DNA from: Fontisubflavum oceani
GTDB taxonomy: Bacteria > Pseudomonadota > Alphaproteobacteria > Rhodobacterales > Rhodobacteraceae
Reading direction: 5' to 3'
NCBI RefSeq assembly: GCF_030407165.1
Contig: NZ_CP129111.1
Location: 1,798,001-1,862,000, forward strand
Length of the DNA: 64,000 bases
Shown: in pieces, positions 35,093 through 45,082 of the stretch
How positions within the stretch are numbered: the first letter of the stretch is position 1
Layout of the letters: each line of letters opens with the position of its first letter
Position numbers and translations under genes: made by a program
Notes under the pieces: model-generated
What the model was told of the DNA's origin: nothing
The model's database searches: none
Seen by the model: only the letters and a program-made list of their open reading frames with translations

Positions 35093-35551
35093 CTAACGAC
35101 CGTAAACTCTTTGAAGATCAGCGACCGCCTCTGCCTTACAGCCGTGAACATAAACCCGGTATCGCACATCGTCTTTGCCGCCATAGGGGATCATGTCGTC
35201 ATAGAAATGAATGCCCCTCCTCTGCAGAGATTTCTTCAACGCGGTGAGCTTGACCTGGTCCTTGATGAAACCAACTAAATGGCTCCACGCCCAACTGTCA
35301 TCTTTGATCTGCGTATATGCGTGGAAAACCGCGTCGCTTTCGCAGTCGAAGACCTTCTCCACCCTCTTCACGCCGCGTTCGATGAAAACCCACTGAAAAG
35401 ATGTCCCGACCTTTGCGAGTATGAACCCCTCGGAGATAGGCGCCCTATCAATCTGATAAGACAGAAAGTTGCAGCCGTTTTCTTCCATCCATAACCTCAA
35501 GTCACGGATCGTCCGAAGTTCAGTTTTTGGTTGTTCTGGCTTGAAATCCAA
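35093..35551 (-). CDS. Unrecognised low-GC protein, possibly immunity-like
   Basis: About 152 residues from a TTG, or 131 from the ATG at 35488 (MEENGCNFLSYQIDRAP), which has TGAGG ahead of it. It is soluble and of mixed alpha/beta type, with FQWVFIERGVKRVEKVFDCE followed by a helix, then a C-terminal YGGKDDVRYRVYVHG strand pair. The aromatic-ERG-then-acidic-helix layout resembles some polymorphic-toxin immunity families, but I cannot name one and no toxin lies nearby. GC is clearly lower than surrounding genes, which suggests acquisition. Confidence 0.6.
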   Translation of the reverse strand: MDFKPEQPKTELRTIRDLRLWMEENGCNFLSYQIDRAPISEGFILAKVGTSFQWVFIERGVKRVEKVFDCESDAVFHAYTQIKDDSWAWSHLVGFIKDQVKLTALKKSLQRRGIHFYDDMIPYGGKDDVRYRVYVHGCKAEAVADLQRVYGR

Positions 35552-35647
35552 ATGATCTGGCCTGTCGGTATCTCACTCAAGAAACGGCGCCGAGACTTGA
35601 TCATTCTCCACGATCAACACGTTCTATCTCATCTCAGCGCCCGAAAG

Positions 35648-35671
35648 CAGGCGTTGCTCCTTGAACGCCTG
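35648..35671 (-). terminator. Hairpin downstream of thrS
   Basis: CAGGCGTT and AACGCCTG form a perfect 8-bp stem with an eight-base loop, beginning about 40 bases after the thrS stop. CTTTCG follows on the minus strand, a weak U-tract. Confidence 0.45.
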
Positions 35672-35712
35672 ACAACAGCTTTCTCTGGCCTAAGCGGCCA
35701 TTGCCCCTTAGG

Positions 35713-37660
35713 TCACTTCAGGTCCGGCGGGATCGCCTCGTTGGTCAAATCGGCGAGAATCTGATCGACCGGCAAGACGCTGGTCTGTTTCTCCCCCAAA
35801 CGGCGGAGAGTGACGGTGCGGTCCTCCACCTCTTTGCGGCCGATGGCGAGGATGACGGGGACCTTGCCAACGGAATGCTCGCGGACCTTGTAGTTGATCT
35901 TCTCGTTCCGGATATCGGGTTCGGCGCGGATGCCGGCGTCTTTCAGCATCTGGGTGACTTCCAGCACATACTCGTCGGCCTCCGACACGATCGCGGCCAC
36001 CACGACCTGACGCGGGGCGAGCCAGAACGGCAGTTTGCCAGCATAGTTCTCGATCATGATGCCGATGAAGCGCTCGAAGGAGCCCAGGATTGCGCGGTGC
36101 AGCATGACGGGGCGATGTTTTGCGCCGTCTTCGCCGATGTAGTTGGCATCGAGCCGCTCGGGCAGGTTGAAATCCGCCTGGAACGTGCCGCATTGCCATT
36201 CGCGGCCAATCGCATCTGTCAGTTTGAAGTCGAGTTTGGGGCCGTAGAATGCGCCTTCGCCCGGGTCGATCTCATAATCATTGCGGACGCTGAGGATTGC
36301 CTTCTCCAGCGCGGTTTCGGCCTTGTCCCAAACCTCGTCAGAGCCGACGCGGACCTCGGGGCGGGTCGAGAGTTTGATGTCGAAACTGGCAAAGCCCGCA
36401 TCGCGGTAGATGCCGGACAGAAGCTCGATAAAGGCCGCGCATTCCGCCTCGATCTGATCTTCGGTGCAGAAGATATGCGCGTCATCCTGGGTAAAGCCGC
36501 GCACCCGCATCAGCCCGTGGAGCGCGCCATGCGCCTCGTAACGGTGGCAGGAACCGAATTCGGCCAGGCGCAGCGGCAGATCGCGGTAGGATTTGATGCC
36601 CTGGTTGAAAATCTGCACATGGCAGGGGCAGTTCATCGGCTTCCAGAGCATTGGTGCGTTTTTCATTCGCGTGCTCTTCGTCGATCTCCGTGATGTACAT
36701 GTTTTCACGGTATTTATCCCAGTGGCCAGAGGCCTCCCACAGTTTGCGGTCGACCACTTGCGGGGTCTTGATCTCCTGATAACCGGCTTTGGTCAGGCGG
36801 CGGCGCATATAGTCTTCAAGCTCGCGATAGATCGACCAGCCATTGGGGTGCCAGAAGACCATGCCAGGCGCTTCCTCCTGGAAATGGAACAGCTCCATCT
36901 CGCGGCCCAGGCGGCGGTGGTCGCGTTTTTCGGCCTCTTCGAGGAAGGTCAGATGATCTTTCAGCTGCTGCCGGTTCTGGAAGGCGACGCCATAAATCCG
37001 CTGAAGCTGCGGGCGATTGCTGTCGCCGCGCCAATAGGCCCCGGCGACTTTCATCAGTTTGAACGCGTCGGCGGGCACCTGGCCGGTGTGTTGGAAATGC
37101 GGGCCGCGGCAGAGGTCTTGCCAATGGCCATGCCAATACATCCGGAGCGGTTCGTCGCCAGGGATGCTTTCGATCAGCTCGACCTTATAAGGCTCGTTAT
37201 TGGCCTCGTAGAAGGCGACGGCGCGGTCGCGTTCCCAAATCTCGGTGGTCACTGGGTCGCGGCGGTTGATGATCTCTTTCATCTTCGCCTCGATCACGCC
37301 GAGGTCTTCGGGCGTAAAGGGCTCCTCCCGGTCGAAATCGTAGTAGAAGCCGTTATCGATGACGGGGCCGATGGTGACTTTCACATCGGGCCAGATCTCC
37401 TGCACGGCGCGGGCCATGATATGGGCGCAGTCATGGCGGATCAGCTCCAGCGCCGGGGCCTCATCCTTCATCGTGTTGATGGCGATCGCGGCATCGGCCT
37501 CAATCGGCCAGGCGAGATCCCAATGGGTGTCGTTGACTTGCGCCGAGATGGCTTTTTTGGCCAGCGAGGGCGCAATGCTTTCCGCCACTTCCGCCGGAGT
37601 CACGCCAGCGGCGTAGCTACGGGAATTGCCATCAGGGAAAGTCAGGGAAATCTGGGCCAT
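35713..37660 (-). CDS. thrS: Threonyl-tRNA synthetase (frame broken)
   Basis: About 648 residues when repaired, normal for ThrRS. It has the TGS domain (first 60 residues), the editing domain (HDCAHIMARAVQEIWPDV), the catalytic core with PMNCPCHVQIFNQ and RLAEFGSCHRYE, and the anticodon-binding end (PFWLAPRQVVVAAI). The frame breaks near 36643-36644: one extra base gives ALEADELPLP instead of ALKPMNCPCH. The gene is essential as a rule, so this is almost surely a read error. Confidence 0.96.
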
Positions 37661-37753
37661 TGGCCGGTCTCCTCATCAGTTTGGCGCCTACGAAACGCCC
37701 GGTTGCGGGACAATATGTATATTCCGAGTTAATGCCCTCTGTTGGGCTGCGCG

Positions 37754-38923
37754 TCAAGGTGCCGGAAAGGTGCGGCGGTTCAATTTGTCGGACCAGAGAA
37801 GATGGGCAAGCGAGAGGGCGACACCGGCAGCGGCGGCAAGACCCAGCAAACCAGGACCAAACCCGGCCAGGACCAGCCCGCCGATGAAGGCGCCAAGGGC
37901 GGTGCCGATATAGACCCCGGCGGCGTTGAGCGACAGGAGCACCGGCGCCTGGGTCGCGTCGAGGATGATCAGCCGGACTTGTTGTGCCGCCCCGAAGGAC
38001 CAACCGATCACCGACCAGATGAGTACGATCAACCCCAAGACCCATGGGTTAAGCGGCAGGATCGAGAAAAGCGGCAACACCGCAAGTTGCGCCAGGCAGA
38101 GGCCGATCAGCGTGCGGGAGGGGCCGAACCGGTCGGACAGGATGCCGCCAATGAGATTGCCAAAGATCGCGCCGATCCCGAAGAGCAGCAGCATGAGGGA
38201 AATCCCGTCGCGGCCCAGGCCCTGCACTTGGGCAAGGAGCGGGGTGAAATAGGTGTAGAGCACAAAGATCGCGCCGAGAAATGTCGTGGTGAACAAGACC
38301 GAGACCATGATTGGCAGGCTGGTCAGGTTCGCCCGCAGATCGCGCAGCGCCACCGCGTGGAAGGGCAGGCCCGGCGGGATCATACGCCAGAGCAGGATCA
38401 GCGCCGGAAGCGACAAAAGGGCGACAACGCCAAAGGCCCATCGCCAGCCGATGGTGTAGGCCAGCCAACTGCCCGCCGGGATGCCGAGGGCTTGCGCAAC
38501 GGTGATCCCGGCAAAGACCAGGGCGAGGGTTCGGGCGCGTTGATCAGCGGAGACGAGGGTTGCGGCGACGGCGGCGGCGACGGGGGTGATGACGCCCGCC
38601 CCGGCGGCGGCCAAGGCGCGGGCCAGATGCAGCGTGGTGATGTCGGGCGCGAGTGCGGAGGCCAAAGAGGCGAGCCCGTAGAGGCTGAACCCCGCGGCCA
38701 GCACCCGGCGCCGCCCGATCCGCCCCGTGGCCGCCACCAGAAGCGGCGAGAGGACGGCATAGGTCAGCGCATAGGTTGTCATCAGATTGCCCGCCGCCGC
38801 CCGGCTGGCGCCGAGGTCTTGGGCCAAGGGTTCCAAAATCCCAATGACGAGGAAGGCCCCCATGCCGACAACGAAATTCGCGGCGGAGAGGGACCAGATG
38901 ACGGTGCGGGAGGCGGTGCTCAT
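37754..38923 (-). CDS. MFS transporter (DHA1-type efflux)
   Basis: A 389-residue protein with twelve predicted helices. The loop 2-3 motif is seen as GRIGRRRVLAAG and the antiporter motif-C-like AGITVAQALGIPAGSWLAYTIGWRWAF matches drug:proton antiporters of the AraJ/YdhP type. Substrate is unknown. It stands alone between thrS and the MAPEG gene, with about 90 bases on the thrS side. Confidence 0.92.
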   Translation of the reverse strand: MSTASRTVIWSLSAANFVVGMGAFLVIGILEPLAQDLGASRAAAGNLMTTYALTYAVLSPLLVAATGRIGRRRVLAAGFSLYGLASLASALAPDITTLHLARALAAAGAGVITPVAAAVAATLVSADQRARTLALVFAGITVAQALGIPAGSWLAYTIGWRWAFGVVALLSLPALILLWRMIPPGLPFHAVALRDLRANLTSLPIMVSVLFTTTFLGAIFVLYTYFTPLLAQVQGLGRDGISLMLLLFGIGAIFGNLIGGILSDRFGPSRTLIGLCLAQLAVLPLFSILPLNPWVLGLIVLIWSVIGWSFGAAQQVRLIILDATQAPVLLSLNAAGVYIGTALGAFIGGLVLAGFGPGLLGLAAAAGVALSLAHLLWSDKLNRRTFPAP

Positions 38924-38992
38924 CCCCGCGACAGTAGAGACGCCGCGCCCGAGGTCAATTCGGGCGCGGCGTCATGTGGTCAACTGTCGGGA

Positions 38993-39403
38993 TCAGGCGG
39001 CGGCGAAGACCGCGTAGCCCATGATCAGCACGCAGATCCAGCCGGCGGTGAAGACGATGGGCCGGAGCGGCATGCGCGCCACGCCGGTGATCATGCCCGC
39101 CGCATGGGCCACGCGGAGCCAGAAGAAGGCAATTGCGGTCCAGTAGGTCAGCGCGGTGAACCCGTCCATCCGATCGACGAGCAGGACCAGGATCGCGAAG
39201 GGAATGCCTTGCTCCAACAGGTTCAGATGGGCGCGATAGGCGCGGTGGACCCAGGGGCGCAGCGCCGTCAGGTCACCGGGGCGGGTGAAGTTGTCCGGAT
39301 CGGCGGGGTCGGTATTGACGCCGATGATGTAGGGGATCCAGAGCGAGGCCGCGAGGATCATCAGGCAGGTCAAGACGCCCAGTTCTGTGGGGAAATCGGT
39401 CAT
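38993..39403 (-). CDS. MAPEG family membrane protein
   Basis: A 136-residue protein with four helices (LGVLTCLMILAASLWIPYII, HLNLLEQGIPFAILVLLVD, ALTYWTAIAFFWLRVAHAAG, VFTAGWICVLIMGYAVF). RAHLNLLEQGIPFA and RVAHAAGMITG match MAPEG, a family of glutathione-related membrane enzymes; the exact role here is unknown. GGAGGAG sits ahead of the ATG, which overlaps the stop of the SRPBCC gene (ATGA). So it is the last gene of an ArsR-SRPBCC-SRPBCC-MAPEG operon. Confidence 0.92.
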   Translation of the reverse strand: MTDFPTELGVLTCLMILAASLWIPYIIGVNTDPADPDNFTRPGDLTALRPWVHRAYRAHLNLLEQGIPFAILVLLVDRMDGFTALTYWTAIAFFWLRVAHAAGMITGVARMPLRPIVFTAGWICVLIMGYAVFAAA

Positions 39404-39852
39404 TGGTCGTGCTCCTCCCAAAGATACATGCCGCCGAAATTCGCCGGCTGTCCGGTTTCGAGATAGGTTTTGAGCCCGGCGAGCGAGCGGGCCCACCCAT
39501 CGGCGGTGCCGCCGTCGGGATCGTTGTTCAGGCCAAAATGTTCAACCGTGAGGACGCAGAAATCACCTTCTTCGTCGATCCGGTAGACAACGCGCGAGGG
39601 TGTGGTCACATCATCCCATTTCGGCTCGAACGTGGTTTCCAGGCGCGACATCGGCGTGACCTCAAGATCGCGGGCATGCAGCATCTCGGGGCCATCGGGC
39701 AGGCCGTAACGCACCAGGTCGCCCTCCCGCGTGGCCGTCTGGCCGAGGAAATCCCAATGCGTGTAGCTGTCTGCATCATTCAGCGCGTGCCAGAGCGCGG
39801 CGCGGGTGCAGCGGATATAGGTCTGCATCATGAAATCGGGTTTGTCGGTCAT
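39400..39852 (-). CDS. SRPBCC (AHSA1-like) domain protein
   Basis: A 150-residue START/AHSA1-type protein: MMQTYIRCTRAALWHALNDA opens the ligand-cavity fold, and FEPKWDDVTTPSRVVYRIDE and the C-terminal GWARSLAGLKTYLETG helix fit. It is a clear paralogue of the C-terminal domain of the next gene upstream (both share MMQTxIRCTxxALWxAL). Ligands of such proteins are usually small hydrophobic molecules, unknown here. It is in an operon with an ArsR-type regulator and the MAPEG gene. Confidence 0.92.
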   Translation of the reverse strand: MTDKPDFMMQTYIRCTRAALWHALNDADSYTHWDFLGQTATREGDLVRYGLPDGPEMLHARDLEVTPMSRLETTFEPKWDDVTTPSRVVYRIDEEGDFCVLTVEHFGLNNDPDGGTADGWARSLAGLKTYLETGQPANFGGMYLWEEHDQ

Positions 39853-39864
39853 CTGTCGCCTCCT

Positions 39865-40608
39865 TCACATCGCCATTTTGAGGGCGCTGCCGGTTTCGAG
39901 GTAGGATTTGAGTGAGGCCGCCAAACGGGCCCAACCTTCGGCGAAGCCTTCTTGGCCGGGGGCCATATCGTAATGCTCGATGGTCAGTTTGCAGGTGTCG
40001 CCTTGGGCTTCGATCACATAGACCATATGGCTCGCGGGCGCGTCCGGCCCCATGAACTTCGGCTCGAAAGTCATCGCGATACGGGTTTTGGGGTCCATCT
40101 CGGTGGTGACCTGGCGCAGCATCGGGTTGCCATCGGGCAGGATAAACTCGGTCACATTGTCCGGCTTCGCATCGCCGCGCACGTCGTTGCACATGAAGTG
40201 ATACATCGCCATTTGATCGGCCTTGGTCAGCGCATCCCAAAGCGCATCTTGCGTGCAGCGGATGAAAGTCTGCATCATGAAATCGGGTTTACCCATTACA
40301 CTCTCTCTTTCCAGTTTGGCTTTCAGGTCGCTCAACGCGCTGGCCTGTGGCTGGAGAAAGGGCGCGACCCAACGGTCGAGCATCTCTTGCAAGGGTAGGG
40401 CGTTGAGATAGTGATGTTTGAACCGCCCATGGCGGCGCGTGATGACAAGATGCGCGTCTTCAAGCACTTTGAGATGTCTCATGACGCCAAACCGGGTCAT
40501 GTCCAGCTGCTCCTCCAGATCACTCAAGGATTGCCCGTCTTTGCGGCGTAGACTGTCCAACAGCGCGCGCCGGGTCGGGTCGTTCAGGGCTTTGAAGATC
40601 GTATCCAT
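39865..40608 (-). CDS. ArsR-type HTH fused to SRPBCC domain
   Basis: A 247-residue two-domain protein from the ATG at 40608. The first 90 residues are an ArsR winged helix (IFKALNDPTRRALLDSLRRK, then LDMTRFGVMRHLKVLEDAHL), and the rest is an AHSA1/SRPBCC domain like the next gene. Metal-binding ArsR cysteines are absent, so a small-molecule or protein signal is likelier, perhaps bound by the fused domain. A 40-base imperfect palindrome lies just before this start and overlaps the alternative GTG at 40653, supporting the shorter start and autoregulation. Confidence 0.9.
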   Translation of the reverse strand: MDTIFKALNDPTRRALLDSLRRKDGQSLSDLEEQLDMTRFGVMRHLKVLEDAHLVITRRHGRFKHHYLNALPLQEMLDRWVAPFLQPQASALSDLKAKLERESVMGKPDFMMQTFIRCTQDALWDALTKADQMAMYHFMCNDVRGDAKPDNVTEFILPDGNPMLRQVTTEMDPKTRIAMTFEPKFMGPDAPASHMVYVIEAQGDTCKLTIEHYDMAPGQEGFAEGWARLAASLKSYLETGSALKMAM

Positions 40609-40617
40609 GAGGTCTTT

Positions 40618-40657
40618 ATAGGTGATGAAATAGTCACGTGACAAGATAGTCACCTAT
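40618..40657 (-). promoter_or_regulatory. 40-base palindrome, probable ArsR-type operator
   Basis: The halves ATAGGTGA...GTCAC and GTGAC...TCACCTAT pair at 15 of 20 positions around a central CACGTG. It begins ten bases before the ATG of the ArsR-SRPBCC gene, covering the probable promoter or leader. A dimeric winged-helix repressor encoded by that gene is the natural candidate to bind it. Confidence 0.6.
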
Positions 40658-40763
40658 GGGGCTGTGTGACGTGACGGCGTTTTGCGTTGAAAAACAGGGT
40701 TTTTCTTGCCTGTTTTTATCGTGGGGTGCAGTAATGACGCCCGAATGAGAAGGGCGTTTTGCG

Positions 40764-41509
40764 ATGACAGATGGTGTGTTTGAGACGGTTCAGAGGCGGT
40801 GGTTGGCCTATAATCGAATCGCGGGAGACGGGCCGGGCGTGGTGTTTTTGGGCGGGTTCAAATCTGACAAAGAGGGCACCAAAGCCCTGCATCTGGAGGC
40901 CTGGGCCAAGGCGGCGGGCCGAGCGTTTTTGCGGTTCGACTATTCGGGCCATGGAACGTCGTCGGGGAGTTCACTGAGGGGGCGATTGGCGATTGGGCCG
41001 AGGATGCGTCTGCTGCGATTTTGGGCCTGACGGAGGGGCCGCAAGTGCTGGTGGGATCCTCGATGGGCGGATGGATCTCGCTCTTGATGGCGAAACGGCA
41101 CCCCGAGAAGCTGGCCGGGTTGGTGACCATCGCCGCGGCCCCGGATTTCACCGAAGACAGCATGTGGGCTGGGTTTTCCGATGCGCAGAAGGCCGAATTG
41201 GCTGAGACGGGCCAAGTCGCGCTGCCCTCGGAATATGGCGAACCCTATATCATCACCAAACGGCTGATTGAGGAGGGGCGGAGCCAGTTGGTTCTGCGGG
41301 AGCCGTTGGCGATCGACGTGCCGGTGCGGATGCTGCAAGGCACGGCAGACGCGGATGTGGAAATGTCGGTGGCGCTGCGGCTGCTGGCGCATCTGGAGGG
41401 GCCGGATATTCGGCTGGAGTTGGTCAAAGGTGCTGATCATCGGTTCTCGGATGAGACCTGTCTGGCGCTGATCACGGAGAAGGTCGAAGAGGTTCTGGCG
41501 CGTGCGTAG
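40764..41509 (+). CDS. Alpha/beta hydrolase (frame broken)
   Basis: About 248 residues when repaired. It has the oxyanion strand VVFLGGFKSDKEGTKA, FDYSGHGTSSGEF, the nucleophile elbow GSSMGGWISLLMA (Ser in GxSxGG), and the acid/His end (MLQGTADADVEM, VKGADHRFS). This is the YqiA/ABHD10-like group. The frame breaks at the G4 run 40965-40968: a fifth G restores SGEFTEGAIGDWAEDASAAILGL. The end overlaps the next hydrolase by eight bases, so they are coupled. Confidence 0.9.
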
Positions 41510-42566
41510 GGTTGGCAAATGGCTGGGCCGATTGCTGTTGGCGCTTGTCGTGTTGGTGGGGGCTGTCTGGCTCTTTGGTCCGACCGAACCGGTGGAGCGC
41601 GGCGCGCCCTTCGCGGGTGATTTGAGCGACCCGGCGGCGCACTTAGCGGCGCGGGAGGCGGTGTTTGACGATATCACCCCGGGGGCCGAGGCAAGGATCA
41701 TCTGGGCAGGCGCGCCGGGCGCGGAGACGCCGCTGACGGTGCTGTATCTGCATGGATTTTCCGCGACATCGGAAGAGATCCGCCCAGTGCCCGACAATGT
41801 CGCCGATGCATTGGGTGCGAACCTGGTCTATGCCCGGTTGCGGGGCCATGGGCGCGGCGGGGCGGCGCTGGCCGAGGCGACAGCGGGGGCCTGGATCGAC
41901 GACACGGCCGAGGCTTTGGCCGTCGCGCGCGCGGTGGGCGAGGAGGTTCTGATCATCGGCACCTCCACCGGCGCGACCTTGGCGGCGATTGCGATGACCG
42001 AGCCGGATATGGCGGTCGATGTCGCGGGGGTGGTGATGATCTCGGCCAACTTCGAGCTGGCCAATCCGGCGGGTGTGCTCTTGGAATGGCCCGCGGCACG
42101 GGTTTGGGTGCCTTGGCTCGTGGGCGCCGAGCGCAGTTTCGAGACCCTGAATGAGATGCATGCCACCTATTGGACCTGGTCCTACCCAACGGTTGCAACC
42201 TTGCCGCTGGCGGCGGTGATGCGGGAGGCCCGAGAACGCGATTATTCGACCGTGGAGGCCCCGCTTTTGTCGATTTTCTCCGATCAGGATCAGGTGGTCT
42301 CCGCCGCCGCGTCGCGGGCCTTTGCGGAGGGGTGGGGCGGACCGGTGCAGCTTGCGCCGCAGGACCTGCCGGCGGAGGGCGCAGACCCCTATAATCATGT
42401 GATTGCTGGCGATGTTTTGAGCCCGGCCATGACCGCAGATGTAACCCAAATCATCCTCGATTGGGCCGCCGCGCAGGGGCTTCTAGAGCAAGGGCGTTTT
42501 CCGCGCTGCAGCGACGATTTTCTGTCTTTTCCCTTGCCGAAACCGGTTTCGGAGCGAAGGTTCTGA
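41502..42566 (+). CDS. Membrane-anchored alpha/beta hydrolase
   Basis: A 354-residue protein with an N-terminal signal anchor (RLLLALVVLVGAVWLFG) from a GTG start inside the end of the previous hydrolase. The hydrolase core has LYLHGFSATSEEIRPVPDNV, the nucleophile GTSTGATLAA, and SDQDQVVSA and YNHVIAGD for the acid and histidine. It resembles periplasmic-facing lysophospholipase-like enzymes of Rhodobacterales. It precedes the LacI gene by 18 bases and may share its transcript. Confidence 0.88.
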   Translation: MRRVGKWLGRLLLALVVLVGAVWLFGPTEPVERGAPFAGDLSDPAAHLAAREAVFDDITPGAEARIIWAGAPGAETPLTVLYLHGFSATSEEIRPVPDNVADALGANLVYARLRGHGRGGAALAEATAGAWIDDTAEALAVARAVGEEVLIIGTSTGATLAAIAMTEPDMAVDVAGVVMISANFELANPAGVLLEWPAARVWVPWLVGAERSFETLNEMHATYWTWSYPTVATLPLAAVMREARERDYSTVEAPLLSIFSDQDQVVSAAASRAFAEGWGGPVQLAPQDLPAEGADPYNHVIAGDVLSPAMTADVTQIILDWAAAQGLLEQGRFPRCSDDFLSFPLPKPVSERRF

Positions 42567-42584
42567 GTCGGGGAGTGAGATCAA

Positions 42585-43694
42585 ATGTCAATCGCAAAGC
42601 CACGAGAGCGGGCCGCCAAACGGGTGACGATCAATGATCTGGCCCGGTCCTTGGGCATCGCCAAGGGCACGGTTAGCCGGGCGCTCAATGGCTATCCTGA
42701 TATCTCGGAAACCACCCGGGTTCGCGTGACCCGCGCGGCGGAGCGTATGGGTTATCGGCCCCTGGCGCAGGCGCAGGCGATCCGCACCGGGCGGGCGCGG
42801 TCCTTGGGGCTGGTCTTGAACGCGGGCGGAGATGCCGAGCACCGGCCGTTTCTGACCGATTTCCTCGATGGCATTTCGCGCGCGGCCTCGGAAGAGAGTT
42901 GGACGCTGAGTGTTGCCACCGCCCATGACGTCGAGGACGAAGTGGCCACGATGGCGCGGCTGATCGATGAGCGGAAGGTGGATGGGTTCATCCTGCCGCG
43001 AACCCGGTTGCACGATGCGCGGATTGATTTGTTGCGCGATCTGGATGTGCCGTTTGTCCTTTTTGGGCGCACGGCCGACCCCACGGGTTGCGCCTGGTAT
43101 GACATCAGCGGTGAAGATGCGATGACCGCCGCCGTGCAGCGTTTGGCCCATCGCGGGCATCGGCGGATCGGCTTCATTAATGGCGCGTTGGAGTACACCT
43201 ATGCCGGGCTGCGCGAAGGTGGCTATCGGGCGGGTCTAGCTGACGCGCGCTTGCCATTTGATCCGGCGCTTATGGTCGACGGCGCGACCACAATGGCCGA
43301 GGGTGAGGTTCAGGGTGAGTGCCTGCTGGATCTGGCCGAACCGCCGACGGCGATTGTCTGTGCGTTGGATTTGGCCGCTCTTGGGGTTTACCGCGCTGCC
43401 GCGCGACGCGGGCTGCGCATTGGCCCCGACCTGGCAGTGATCAGCTATGACGGCATTCCCGAAGGCGCGACGGCGACGCCGCCTTTGACCACCTATGCGG
43501 TGGATAGCCGGGCCGCGGGCGCGCGGCTGGCCAAGCTTCTCTTCGCCCGCATTCGCGGGACCGATCCAGAACGTCTGCGCGAACTCGCGCCTGCGCGGTT
43601 GATCGCGCGGGCGTCGGATGTCGCAGATTTTTATCCGGACCCGGCGGCAGCGCTGGGGCCGATCCGTAACGAAAACAACCATTGGGAGGATTGA
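42585..43694 (+). CDS. LacI-family transcriptional regulator
   Basis: A 369-residue repressor. The N-terminal helix-turn-helix (VTINDLARSLGIAKGTVSRA then LNGYPDISETTR) and the hinge (MGYRPLAQAQAIRTG) are classical. The periplasmic-binding-protein-like domain (HRRIGFINGALEYTYAGLRE) should bind a sugar. It directly precedes the sugar ABC operon by one base, so it is almost surely its local regulator, like AglR. GGGGAGTGA lies ahead of the ATG. Confidence 0.95.
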   Translation: MSIAKPRERAAKRVTINDLARSLGIAKGTVSRALNGYPDISETTRVRVTRAAERMGYRPLAQAQAIRTGRARSLGLVLNAGGDAEHRPFLTDFLDGISRAASEESWTLSVATAHDVEDEVATMARLIDERKVDGFILPRTRLHDARIDLLRDLDVPFVLFGRTADPTGCAWYDISGEDAMTAAVQRLAHRGHRRIGFINGALEYTYAGLREGGYRAGLADARLPFDPALMVDGATTMAEGEVQGECLLDLAEPPTAIVCALDLAALGVYRAAARRGLRIGPDLAVISYDGIPEGATATPPLTTYAVDSRAAGARLAKLLFARIRGTDPERLRELAPARLIARASDVADFYPDPAAALGPIRNENNHWED

Positions 43695-43695
43695 A

Positions 43696-45053
43696 ATGAC
43701 ACTGATGATGAAGGGGACCCGTTTGGCCCTGATGGCGGCGGTCTCAAGCCTGGCGCTTGGCTCTGTTGCTGCGGCCCAAGACACGATCCGGTTCTGGACG
43801 ACCGAGGAACAGCCCGAGCGGCTGGCCCGGCAAGAGGCGATGGCCGCCGAGTTTACTGCGGAGAGCGGCATATCGGTCGAGGTGATCCCGGTCACGGAAA
43901 GCGATCTGGGCACCCGGGCCACGGCGGCCTTTGCCGCGGGCGATTTGCCGGACGTGATCTATCACCCGCTGCAATATGCGCTGCCCTGGACCGAAGCCGG
44001 CATCTTGGACCCCGACGCGGCCAGCGATGTGATTGAAGAGTTGGGCGAAGATACCTTTGCGCCGGGCGCTTTGAGCATGGCGGCGACCGAAGACGGGTTC
44101 GCCTCGGTGCCGGTGGATGGCTGGACGCAGATGATCGTCTATCGCGCCGATTTGTTTGAAGAAAACGGGCTGGAGCCGCCAAATACTTACGCCAATGTGC
44201 TGGCCGCCGTTGAGGCATTGCACAATCCGCCGGAGATGTTCGGTTTCGTCGCGGCGACCAAGATCGACGAGAATTTCATGAGCCAGGTTCTGGAGCATGT
44301 GTTCCTCGCCAATGGCGTGAGCCCGGTCGGCGCGGACGGGTTCCAGGAGTTGGACGAGGCGGCGACCACCGAGGTGTTGGAGTTCTATGCCGCGATTGTT
44401 GAGGCCAGCCCCGATGGGGAGTTGTTCTGGCAGCAATCTCGCGAGCTTTACTTCGCGGGTCGTGCGGCAATGATCTCTGGTCGCCCTTCATCCTCGACGA
44501 GTTGGCCGGTCTTCGCGACAGCGCGCCGCCGACCATCACTGACGACCCGACCAGCGGCGAGTTGGCCTCGCGCACGGGTATCGTGACCAACTTTGCCGGC
44601 CCATCGAACCCCGATGGCGCGGCCTGGGCCGATATCCGCTATTTCGGGATCACGGCGGATGCCGATACCGATGCGGCGATGGAATTTGTCCAATTCTCGA
44701 TGGATCAGGGCTATACCGCGACGCTGGCCATCGCACCGGAGGGTAAATTCCCGATCCGGCGCGGCACGGCGGAGGATCCGACTGCGTTTACCGAAGCCTG
44801 GGCGATGCTTGACGTCGGTGTCGACCGCCGCGCGCCTTTGGGCGACCTCTATGACCAAGCGATGATTGACGAGATTGTCGGCGGTCTGGATGTGGCGCAG
44901 CGCTGGGGCGTGGCCGATGGCCAACTCGGTCTGGCCAGCCGGATCGTCAACAGCCAGATCATCAACCGGTTGGTGCGTGAATACATGGATGGGGTGCGGG
45001 ATGCCTCGGCCACGGTCGCGCTGATGAATGAGGAGCTGGCGCGGATCGAATGA
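43696..45053 (+). CDS. Sugar ABC transporter substrate-binding protein (frame broken)
   Basis: About 452 residues when repaired. A type 1 extracellular solute-binding protein with signal peptide (GTRLALMAAVSSLALGSVAA). FWTTEEQPERLARQEAMAAEF and DLPDVIYHPLQYALPWTEAG open the fold, and after the break SPFILDELAGLRD and GIVTNFAGPSNPDGAAW continue. The break is at 44473-44478 (ATGATCTCTGG), where one base is missing. The closest general type is the AglE/ThuE group for glucosides, which is inference. GGGAGG lies before the ATG at 43696. Confidence 0.92.
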
Positions 45054-45082
45054 TCCGGGCTTCGTTGATCTGATCAAGCTTT

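Noticed and set aside
37742..39466. Long plus-strand open frame of 574 codons
   Set aside because: It is antisense to the MFS and MAPEG genes, and its Gly/Gln/Asp/Arg-rich content is typical of a shadow frame in high-GC DNA.
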